A stretch of 64,000 nt of DNA from Sweltsa coloradensis (lineage: Eukaryota; Arthropoda; Insecta; Plecoptera; Chloroperlidae): the NCBI GenBank assembly GCA_024449915.1, contig JAMZAV010003227.1, forward strand, positions 62,001 through 126,000. Direction: 5' to 3'. Every line of letters begins with the position of its first letter. Positions within the stretch are counted from its first letter, which is position 1. The notes below the pieces were generated by a model. The model did no database searches. It was not told where the DNA came from and saw only the letters and a program-made list of their open reading frames with translations. Made by a program: the position numbers and the translations under genes. Shown here in pieces: positions 1 through 11,000 of this stretch.

Positions 1-189
1 GACAGGATAAATGATTAATAAAATTTCAAGTTTACAGAGTACATATTAATATAACAACAAATTACAATCAGTCAAAACATTTCAGACTAGATTGTACGTT
101 TTATGCCTGATTCTAGACAAGACCCTTTGTGGCAAGATCAGTAATGGAATGGGTCCTAGCTGGACATATAAAACATGATACAGGTCGCA

Positions 190-770
190 ATCCCTAGAAC
201 AGTGGGAGCATTTGCAGTCTGTATATGATCACAGATAATAGAGTACTCTGTTATCTGTGATATGATGAATGGAACTTTCTATCTAGACAAAACAAATTGT
301 GAAAACCGTGAGCTGCTACACGGGTTAGCACATGCCTGTTTTTGGCAAGAGGTTTTTTCCAATCATCATTTTTGAACAGCTCCATAGTAAAGAATTCAGG
401 TCTAATTACAAGACGTTTTGACATGCAGTTATGAACGACAGTACGAAAGGCGTCTGATTGGCTTAGGTTAAATTTAAACTGTAGGTCAGCTACAAACAAT
501 GATTCATCTACCATCTCATACACCAAGCGGGAACGAGTAAATTTACATAGAGAAAGGATCTTTTTCATATAGGGTCTTAACCGATTCTAATTGTGTGAGA
601 TTGGCTTGGGAGAGGTAGGGCCATATGATTTCGAAGCCGTAGGAAGCAATCGGGGAAATTATAAGGTGGAAGAGTTTCATAGCACAAGAGATTGAGAGTG
701 AGTATAATTTGGAGATAAGGTGCATGGCTTTAAAAAAATATATCATCATCCAATTTTAACCCATGCATTG
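190..770 (-). pseudogene. LINE reverse-transcriptase C-terminal relic
   Basis: Two minus-strand open stretches (749-543, then 568-251) join across a frameshift near 555 into one LINE ORF2 tail. It contains an ASYGFEIIWPYLSQANLTQL-like stretch, the usual post-RT thumb region of non-LTR elements, then a basic region. Further on, near 190-215, a Cys-rich CKCSHCSRDCDLYH-like stretch remains, as expected of the C-terminal zinc knuckle. The reading frame is also broken by a palindromic insertion at 230-259. No start or poly(A) tail was identified, so this is a dead, 5'-truncated copy. Clade assignment (CR1/L2/Jockey group) is a guess from the motif style. Confidence 0.6.
230..259. mobile_element. 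30-bp palindromic micro-insertion with 7-bp TSD (copy 1)
   Basis: Two inverted arms, CACAGATAATAGAGTA and TACTCTGTTATCTGTG, meet with a 2-bp overlap and one mismatch. The element is flanked by exact 7-bp direct repeats ATATGAT (223-229 and 260-266). It sits inside a LINE coding relic and disrupts it. A second copy with its own different 7-bp duplication lies at 15532-15575. The direct repeats mean it arrived by transposition rather than arising by slippage. CA...TG ends and a 7-bp duplication would fit P- or Dada-type transposases, but that is only inference. Confidence 0.7.
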
Positions 771-1256
771 TTTTAAAAATTGTGAATTTTCTGGGATTTT
801 TTGGATGGTAAAAAAAAAAACTAGTAACCACAGATTTTCAAAATTCGAAATCCCCACACACAGATTCTAGGTAACAGGCTAATCTAGAAGATGGAAAAAA
901 TTAGTCTCTAAGACTAAATGCCAGGGAGTAAATGGTACCGGAATTTAGGCAATTTAACATGCGCGACATAGGCCATTCGTAAGAAAATGACTTGTGATAT
1001 TAATGACTTGTCAAGTTATATATTGTAGTAGGGTCGTCACTTTATAGATGTGCTCATCTGTAATGAAATTAATTATTATGTCCTATATGTAACTGATACA
1101 TATTGCTGCATAAAATAAATTAATGAAAAACACGGAAAATAAAATAGTAAAAAAGGGGGTTCATCCTTGGTGAAATTCATGATAATGCCCACTATGTAAC
1201 TAGTAAATATTGGCGATTAAAGAAATAATAATAACAATAACGTTAATTGTTTTCAG

Positions 1257-1447
1257 GCTCCCCTCTACCCAGCAGTACAATCGCACCGTTCAATAAGAGG
1301 GCACCGAATCCTTCCCTGGGGTCGATTGATTATGACTGCATCAAATACGTCAAGAATCCTACATCTGCGGACTCCAAGACCGGACTTACGGACGTATATT
1401 GTGCATTCAATTATCCTAGAACGTACTTTTGTGAAAGAGAGAAATAA
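1257..1447 (+). CDS. Last exon of an upstream C-type-lectin-like gene (partial)
   Basis: The exon follows a clean acceptor (tttcag) and enters in phase 1, as do the last exons of the complete copies at 35439 and 58971. It encodes about 62 residues ending CAFNYPRTYFCEREK and then TAA. The pattern C-I-K-Y, then C-A-F, then F-C-E matches the three terminal cysteines of a C-type-lectin fold and lines up with GCVKYYDD...C...VCEM in the downstream copies. It is 24 bases longer and clearly more divergent than those, so it is an older or differently selected member of the array. An AATAAA overlaps the stop codon. The rest of the gene lies left of the window. Confidence 0.72.
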
Positions 1448-3182
1448 AGATCAATTTCTTGGTTAGAGCAAGACCCCGATTAAATATAACTAGCGTTCGA
1501 CAAGGGTTGGAATTTGCGATGATGCGCATTGAAAATGTAATCGTTGAATCGTTTAGATGGCGAATTTTACCCGCGTAACCCACTAACCCGAGTTGAACAG
1601 TAAAGTAATATAAGCGGGGTTAAAATTCAAGAGCTACTGATTGAGAACGTATTTTAAAATTTAAATTTTGATGATTTAAATTTTCTGATGTATCTTTTGC
1701 GGAAGCATTGGAGTTATTGTCAAGATATTTTAACATTTTATTAATACTTCAAGTAGAATAACTCTAACCATGTGTTTTCATTAATCATTTTCTAAATTTA
1801 AATTGTATGGATTTTAATTAATACACTAGAGTGCTTTGATATATAGTTATTGAATTACATCGTTGAAAATTTCAAGTTTGATTCATTTATTAACCTCCTC
1901 ATAACAAGAAATCATATGAAAACAAGGTTTTTAAAGGTCGTAAAAGTTTGCCCCGACTGGAGATCGAACCCAGAACCTCCGGTTTTACGTACTCAACAAT
2001 CACAACATAAGCAATTTAGTCACGGTTTGCCATGGGCCTAGGGATCAGTTGGTGGCCGGTGACGGTACGTGAAGCCGGTCGTTCTGGGTTTGTTCACTAG
2101 TCGTTGCAAACTTTTACGACAATTACTATCATTCAATAAGCAATCAGACGTTTTTATTCAATGATAGCTGAGTTTATGTAAACAATGACTTCGAAGCTGT
2201 GCTGGCGCAAGAACACGAATCACAGAGTAAAAGTCTATCACGAGGCTGTATAGAAAGACTACCCCTAGTTTCCTATCTCACAGATTGACTTCCTCTTCAT
2301 TATGACCTCACATTCATTGTTTCATCTATTTTGTTTATAAGTATTGGAACTTACTAACAGATGTTTACCATAATCACTGTACAAGAGATAAGAATGTCGC
2401 TATGTACGTGTGTATATAACAATATTTAGATTTCAACCATCTTCCACATACGATTGCCTGATCTAATGCACGATTAACGATCCAGAGATACGTTTTTTTT
2501 TTAGCGTTTTAGGTTTTTTAATGCTAATTTTACAAAAATTAATGTTTTTTTATACTAATTGAGAATTAGTTTATCAATGTATTCTAGTGTTTTATTTGAC
2601 TATATTGAATTGAAAAGTTACTTTATTCATCATTTACCATTAGATGTGCAAGAAACACCCCACATTTAGGGTTTTGGTAGAAAATAAAAAATAGATGCTA
2701 CTTAATGCTAACATTGACAAAATTAATGCCTAATATTCAAAATTTAAAAAAAAATCTCTACGGTCTAATCATTTGAAAATACGACTTGTATTTGAAAACA
2801 TTTTTTTTCAAACGTAGTAACAATCTTACGTTGAAATTGCTACGCTAAAAAGATACAATTTTATTATTGTTGTCAATATGTTGAGAATGGTTGTGATGCG
2901 TTGGTGATAAGTAACATATTCTAAACCCCCTTTCAAAATGTATCAATAACACAACCTAAAATCTACTTTTTTTCACAATGTAACATTACAATTCCAAGGA
3001 TGGGACATGCTACATACACAATGGATATGAATTGAATACAATTTTATGTTTAAATATCTCTAAATCAAATGGGTTATCAAGAAATCACTTCCTCGTATAG
3101 TGCGTGTTTACAGTTTCGAAACAGATTCGCCTGATAATTAAGTTTAGTGCCCCCGCTCAACTTTTGGTGGACGGTAGCAGCG
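1448..3182. other. Spacer between upstream lectin gene and gene A
   Basis: This is AT-rich DNA without a supported gene. The only recognisable item is a minus-strand tRNA-like SINE head at 1945-2010, with an inverted B box in the segment ggagatcgaacccagaac. The 300 bases before gene A should hold its promoter, but no convincing TATA box was seen. Confidence 0.5.
1945..2010 (-). repeat. tRNA-like SINE head fragment
   Basis: On the minus strand the sequence reads GGAGGTTCTGGGTTCGATCT, which contains an RNA polymerase III B box (GGTTCGAtct), followed by an acceptor-stem-like GGGGC. No full cloverleaf can be drawn, so this is a SINE relic and not a functional tRNA gene. Confidence 0.4.
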
Positions 3183-3224
3183 ATGAGAACACTACGAATA
3201 CTTACGTTCGTATTCATCTGTATG
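3183..3224 (+). CDS. Gene A exon 1 (signal peptide)
   Basis: Encodes MRTLRILTFVFICM and ends in phase 0 at the donor ATG|GTAAGT. The same ending (-M then gtaagt) closes exon 1 of genes C, D and E, which supports both the start codon and the junction. Confidence 0.72.
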
Positions 3225-6200
3225 GTAAGTTTCCTTCATTTATATTTTTATACTAGAGTTTCAGGAAGTCTTTGGTGGCGCAGTATCTACTAACTTTGGG
3301 CGACTGGCGGTCAAGGAATGGAATTTTAACATGGGGATAGGCGGATAGGAAGAAATTACGTATTTTTCATTGGCTACGCAGATTAAAATATATTTACGGA
3401 CGCAATGTCAACATATCGGATAACTAAGGTTCTTCCAGTAACATTGAAATACTTTTGAAATTGAAACGGTATGTCTACTTCTAAAGCGTCGTAAGAGGCC
3501 AGCTGGCATAGCCCGTACACCAGCTATAACAAGTTCCTAGCTTTTAATTGTTTTTGAAAAAACTAGAACTTCAATTTCCATTATTTCATTGTAAAATCGT
3601 TAATAACAGATATAAGACAGATATTCGATTGGTTTGAACTGCCAAAATGTAATGCAGCTTTGAGTAATCTTAATTAAATTCATCCTTTTAACATGTGTTC
3701 AGATGGCGCCAATGTAATTTTTGTCCACCAGTCGGCCATGACAGTCGGTGTGACGTCATCTGAAGCTCTCGTATTGCAAGACGTAAACGTATTGATGACA
3801 AAAAAGGTTTACGTAACATAGTTTTATGACTATGCTTGAATGCTATACTAACATAACTTAACCAAGCTTTGAATTGGGTGCACATAAATTTTGGTACTTC
3901 AAAAATATCTATACATACGGCCAGGGCATGTATTGAACATTGAATAATTGTCAAGAAAGGATATTTTGTGGATGGCCCTTCACTACAGTATTACTAAATA
4001 AATATTTACTGTAAATTAGCTAGACAAAATATATGAAAACGTTCAATTTGGACTTTAAAAAATTCTAAATTGAGATAAACGATAAAAACAAAATAATGTT
4101 CTTATCTGTGTTTAGATATGAGTTTTTGTTCTTCTAAATGTTAGCTAGTTGAGTGTAAAAAACGGAAGAATTATTCTATGCGATTCCACCTCAATAACAG
4201 GAAATTCTTTAAAGAGCTACGTCAAGAACAGTATTTTTTCTTGTATGTGTTTCTTTAATACCGTTTATGTTTCATAGGCTAGAGTTCTCAAATGCACGGA
4301 TGGAAACGAACATAATATAGACGTTAGAAACTTAAATCAGCCGGATGGTTCTAAATCTGTCAAAGCTTCAATGCAGGTAAGGGGTTCATGATACTAAATT
4401 GTGAAGGTATTAACGTGTATCCAAAAGCTCACTATAGGCTCCTATTCAAGGTCGATGGGAATAGCAACTCTGCTTTTGAGCGAGAATTATCTGTGCTTGA
4501 TTACAGAGTAGAGACGGATTCCTCATTTTATGGACATTGCCTTTTTCGCCGATCTTCATTCAAGCGGAATAAGTAGTCTCGTAGACCTGTCAACCCTTAT
4601 TGGCTCGCGACGACTTAAGACAGCGTTGCCGATACGGAGGCTCCACTCCGTTCAACATAATAGGAAAGCAATTTAAATGTGTTGTGTTTGAAGCGGGATC
4701 ACATTATTATAGTTTCGAGTTATATTTGGCAACGTCGAGACACTGTCCTAGTGGAGGGTCCGTCGTTGACGAAGGTATAATTGGTACATTGGCAGGCCTG
4801 TTTGTAAATTTAGTTTCTTTGAGAAAATTAAATGCGATAAAATGCCGATCCCGATTTTACCTCCGTATGGCTATGTGGCGCTATTTATTTAAATTACCAG
4901 CGCAAACGCCATCACTGTAGATATCATGTCCACAAAGATCGTAAAGGCAAACTACATTATCCAGTAGACCTTGTGTTAGAAAATAAGGCAATGCCATTTA
5001 ATTTCCACCTCGCTGGTAAGATTCGATACACCTTGGTCACTCCATGCACTCACCGTCTGATAAACATGATTCGATAAAAAACGCAACCTTATTTTGTCAA
5101 TGAAATAAAGCGCTTATCTAGAAGGCCGCGATCTTTTCTAGCTACAGTGATGCTGATGTTCGCGTTGGTAACTAAAATAAAACAAAAGTAAATGAGAAGC
5201 TGCCTCCTTCATCCGCTAGATCGCATTGATTTTCCTTTGCAAGCGCGACTAGGATGACTCACAAGAGTGGTTTCAGATGACTCGTTGGTCTTGTCGTGTG
5301 GCTCGTTGGTCTTGTGGTTAGCGTATCTGCTTCCAATGCAGAAGGTCCAGGGTTCGATTCCCGCTTAAGTGAGAAGTTTTTTAACTTCTAATTTGGACTC
5401 AAGTCCATCAGTTCTTGTCTTAGGAGTTTGTAAACGGTGACTTTGGAGCCGTCCTAGCAACGAAGCACATAATAAATTCAGAGTTGTTCTGTCTGAATCG
5501 GCCTTGTTGATTCTGGCGTTGATCTGCGGGTGTTCGCACTGTCCATACCACTGATTGCTATATTTCCTATTAAAAATATCGATCTTTGGTTGGTTATCGC
5601 TCACTCGTCGATTGCGTCGGGGCCTACAGGGTTGGCTTGGTCGCTTTGATTTAAAGTCCTCCGCTGAAAATCAGTTATATAACTGAGTGGGTAGACTCTA
5701 AATACAATTTATTTATTTAAAGATAATTACATTTTAAGTCGTGTTATGAAAAAAATAAAATCAAGAATCCTGTGGAATACAAGCTTTTGTGTCAGATTTT
5801 AAAGCCAACGCGTGCCACGTTTGACGTCATTAAGCGCCTGCGCTCGGCTGCTTGTTCTCCTGCAGCGGTAACTGAGCCACAGTTGACGTCACGCGAGCAG
5901 GCGTGGCCAAGACACAGAATGTCAGTCAATATTTTTTTCCCAGCGTATTTTTTGTCCGATTTATTTTTTGTTTTGTTTTGCATAATCAAAATAATGTCTC
6001 AAAACCCACGATTAAATATATTTTTCAGATGAAATACTTTTTTGGTTGGATCAACTATAGCATCGAACATGCTACCTGTAATATTCGAATATCGAATATA
6101 TAAGTTGATCTACATTTATCGTTAGGCTAGCCATTAAAACAACGAGTACATCAATGACCTTGCACTACTAATTCAATTGTCATGGGTCATACCAGAGCCT

Positions 6201-8001
6201 CAAGGTTGTGATGAAATGCCCACGCAAACACCTACGCCATGGTTCTAGTTTCATATACACGTGTTGATTTCTCTGAAATCTATCGTCATTTCAAATCTAA
6301 ATCATGAATTAATCACAATGGTTATCTAAACAATACAAGAGTATACATTTAATATAATTTTAAAAAAAACTTCAGATTCTTAGTATACGATTAGAATCCA
6401 TTAATTCATCCCAAACAGTAACTGGTATATATTCCAAAATATGAATTTTTTGAAATCTGATCTTAATCAATCTTTTTAGAAAGGTAACTTGTTTATTCAC
6501 CCACTCTCATTTTACTTTGCAGACATGAATACAAATTAACATTCAATACGCTATTGACTTTTTTTTTAATATTCTCTTATTTCGTCACTTTTATAACTTG
6601 TGGGTATAATGCATATTTTGTGTTTTAAATGTGTACACTCTACATGTATGATATGTTGTAAATTATAAAAAAAGGTAATAAAAATAAATAAATAACATTT
6701 TATTGTTATATCGCAAATGTCGATTCCAGAAACTAAAAACACGTCATTCCACTCAATATAAGATTGGTTGATTTATAAAAAAATGTCCTACTATTATCTC
6801 TGTTGCAATATTACTTACATTATTAACTTTATGGGGATATAATGGTGAAATAACATAATAGTTTTATAAAAATTACATTCTGAAAAATAAAACGGAAAGA
6901 GAAGATGTCGTAACTTCGTACCTGGGTACACACAACTATTTCAAACTTTTCTTAACTAAATACAGTGCATTATTGTGTTTGCATTTGTGTGATTAGTTTT
7001 ATTCAGTTGTCCTCCTTTTTAAATCAGTTTTTATAACTGAATAGGATAAATCCACAATCAATCGGGTTAATAAACAATCTACACACGCGATTTTTTTTAC
7101 CTGGTTTGCCTGTTTAGTCTTTATTGCAAACGCATTTTGTTGACTTAAATTTCCATATCAAAAGTCTTGTATACCGCTCAAAATATATTTAAAGCCCTAA
7201 TTTAAAGAAATGTTTACCAAATAACTCCTTTGACATTTTCTTACATAAATTGGATGGATATTTTGTATTCGAATTACTTTTCTTTGTTGGAATTTGTACT
7301 TTTATAAGTATGATTGCCCTCCCTAGATGTAAGATAAAGGCACCCCGCCCCCCTTTTGATTTACCCTCTCAGAATCTCATATCGTGGTTGGTTTGTTTAA
7401 ACTGATCCGCACGTAGGCGAATCTACATTCTACATGCGTCATTTAATTCTACGGATATGTTTTTTACGAGATCAAATCACACATATATATTATAACTATG
7501 ATTTCAATCTAGCCTTGGTTAATATCACACCATAATTAACAGGAAAGAGAAGTCCCAATACATTTTTACCAAACAATATGAAGGAAGCGTTATTCATTTC
7601 ATTCTGTCAATAGCCTTGATTTACGTCACTTAAGTTTTTATAACATACCTTATGTATGTTTTTTAACTTTCTCGCGCGATCTCAATTCAATGGTAAATAC
7701 AAATTGTGGCAGTAGCTATTTTTTGGATTTGGACTGAAATCACAATTGGTATCAACACTTTTTCTCTTCTTGTGTACGTGTGTTACGACTTACTTTGAAA
7801 ACCGAAAATAACCTCCGATTGCCATATGTATTTTTGTTAAAATTGTCGTTGAACAAGGTGATACAAATGTTTTGGTGACCCTTGGCACATTTGAGGTTAA
7901 AGAAGAAATAATATCGACAGTGTTGGCTCGAGCGTTAAGCATGCGACTCTCATTCGGAAGGTCTAGTGTTAAAATCCCGTCAATAACGGCAATCCTGACT
8001 G

Positions 8002-8076
<75 letters not shown>

Positions 8077-11000
8077 TGGTATAAGAAATTTAATACTACT
8101 CACAATCAAATTAGAAAATGTCTCAACGAGTTTATAAATGGAGTTAAAGAAATACCCGAATTCTTTACTGAAGGAGTAACCTTTCTCAAACCAAAGGACA
8201 ATGACACGAAGAACCCAAGTAAATATCGGCCAATTACATGTCTACCAACTATATATAAAATTTTGACTTCATGCATAACAAATAAAGTATATAATCATTG
8301 CGAAGAACACAATATCATGGCCGAGGAACAAAAAGGATGCTGTAAGAACTCACAGGGATGTAAAGAACAACTTATTATTGACTCTACTGTAATGAATCAG
8401 GCCACACAATAAGAAAAGGAATATTCACGTAAACTACATTGACTACAAGAAAGCCTTTGACTCAACACCACCCCACATGGCTTATTTAGATTTTACAAAT
8501 ATATAAAATCAACCCAGTAATTGTAAACTTTTTGAAGACAGTAATGGAGACATGGAGAACAACACTAAAACTAAATATGAAAAACCAGCAGATAACTACA
8601 GATCCAATAAAAATTAAACGGGGCATTTTCCAAGGTGACTCATTAAGTGCATTATGGTTTTGTCTGTCATTAAAACCCACTGTCACATATGCTTAACGAA
8701 TCGACATACGGATTTAAAATTAAGGACAATAATGTGGTATGTCACACAATTTCCCACCTATTCTACATGGATGACCTAAAGTTGTATGCATCAAATTTGC
8801 TCAACTAAACAGTCTAGTCAATACAACATTAGAATTTAGTCAAGATATCTGCATGGAGTTTGGAGTAGACAAATGTAAGACGCTACATATCGAAAAGGGT
8901 AAGGTTACACAAGCAGAAGAGTTCCAGCTAGATGATGGAAATAGGATTGGAATAATGGACGATAACGAGGTATACAAATATTTAGGATTCTCACAAGCTG
9001 CCAGAATTGAACATAAAGCTATGAAAGCAAAATTGATAGATACATACAAGAAACGACTAAAGTCTATCCTCAAGACGCAACTAAACGGTAAAAACAAGAT
9101 CACAGCAATAAATACATATGCTGTACCAGTACTGACATATTCATTCGGAATCATTAAATGGACGCAGACAGACATCCACACGTTGGAAATATTAACTCGT
9201 ACTACACTTACCAAACACAGAATACATCATCCTAAATCAGCAATAGAGAGATTGACACTTCCAAGAGAAAAAGGAGGACGGGGCCTAATTGATCTGAACA
9301 ACTTATATTATAAACAAATAGACATTTTAAGAAAATACTTTTTTACAAAGAGCAAACCAATCCACACTGCATAGGGCTGTGGTGCTAGCTGACAAATCAT
9401 TAACTCCACTCAATCTAGCAAACGAAAATGTCAATCTACAAGGGAAAACTCATAAACTGACGCTTCAAAAGAGTTACGTCTCTCAGAAAAGACCCTACAC
9501 AAGAGACATTATGATGAACTACACAAAGGTCACGTAGATATTAAAGCATCAAATAGGTGGTTAAACAACGGGGAACTATTTGGAGAAACAGAAGGTTTTA
9601 TGATGGCTATTCAAGACAGAGTGATTGCGACGAACAATTATAAAAAATACATAATACAAGATGCGACAGTAAACGATCAATGTAGAAAATGTAGTGCAAA
9701 GGGTGAAACAATCGAACACATCATATCCGGGTGCAAGTCACTATGTCAAACAGATTACCTCTACAGACATAACCAAGTAGCTAACATTATTCATCAAAAA
9801 CTAGCAATCAAGTACAACCTCATTGACACACACACACCTTACTACAAATACAAACCAGAGAAAGTACTAGATAGTAAAGATTACAAATTATATTACGACC
9901 GCACAGTTATAACAGACCAAACGATACATCACAACAGACCGGATTTAATAATAATTGACAAGAAGAAACAAGAAACTACCCTTATCGACGTTGCTATCCC
10001 AATGTGCCATAACGTCGAGACCACGTGGAAGAAAAAAATTTACAAGTATAGTGAACTTGCAATTGAGATCAAGAAGATGTGGAAACAGAAAAAGGTAAAT
10101 ACAATCCCCTTCATTATATCAGCCAACGGCATCATACCGAAGAAGCTACATGAAAGCATTAAACAACTAGATCTTCAACCCAATGTATACATCGAGACTC
10201 AAAAGGCAGTAATACTCAACACGTGTAGAATAGTTTGTAAATTTCTAAACTAAGAATGATACTTCGAGATTCCGAGACAGCTTCCATCCTGACATGGTTT
10301 TCGTGGTTTCCCATAGTCCGAAGAGCAAATGCTAGGATGGCGACGAGAAATCGGCCACGACCGTACACAGCAGAAAGAAAACATCATCTACAAAAAAATA
10401 TTACAATTTATAAATGACTTATTTAGTTAGAGTTAAGACAAAAGTAATAATGTATGTAATAGGTACACATGGAAGTACTTGACGTAAGTCCGTACAACAT
10501 GTTAGCTCCGGTTTTAACCGAGTTTGTATGAAATACATCCAATAAAATAATAATAATAATAATATTATTATTATCATAATTTTTGTGGGAAGCCTGCCCA
10601 GAGTGCAATACATGTCGCCGGCGACTTCAGGTGTCTTACTAGGTATGTTGCAGATAGGACAATTGTGAAGGGACGTCCGAAGGCTGTTTAAGAGGACTCA
10701 AACCCTTGCATTTGCATTAATGACTGAGGAAAACCTAGGAAAAAACCTTCAGTCAGTATTGCCGGTCTCACGGGATTTGAACCCGGGACCTCCCGAATCA
10801 GAGTCGCGCGCTTAACTCTCGAGCCAACACTGTCGGTGCAATCCTGACTGTAGTTTTTCCCGAGGTTGTCCTTTATCGTTGTGGTCCTCTTCAACAGCCC
10901 TCGGGCATCCCTTCAAAATTGTTCTAATTCCAATATACCTTTTAAGATACCTGCAGACGGGCATGCATTGCAACCTGGGCTGATTTCCCACTAAATTATA

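Noticed and set aside
4600..4920. 106-codon open frame
   Set aside because: No recognisable domain, no splice context that fits gene A, and composition like the surrounding intron.
5299..5370. tRNA gene
   Set aside because: A B box and an A-box-like stretch exist, but the acceptor stem does not pair and a SINE body follows; the same layout repeats at 62995.
5772..6032. 86-codon open frame with an antisense partner
   Set aside because: Both strands are open over the same stretch, with no motif; probably chance or repeat sequence.
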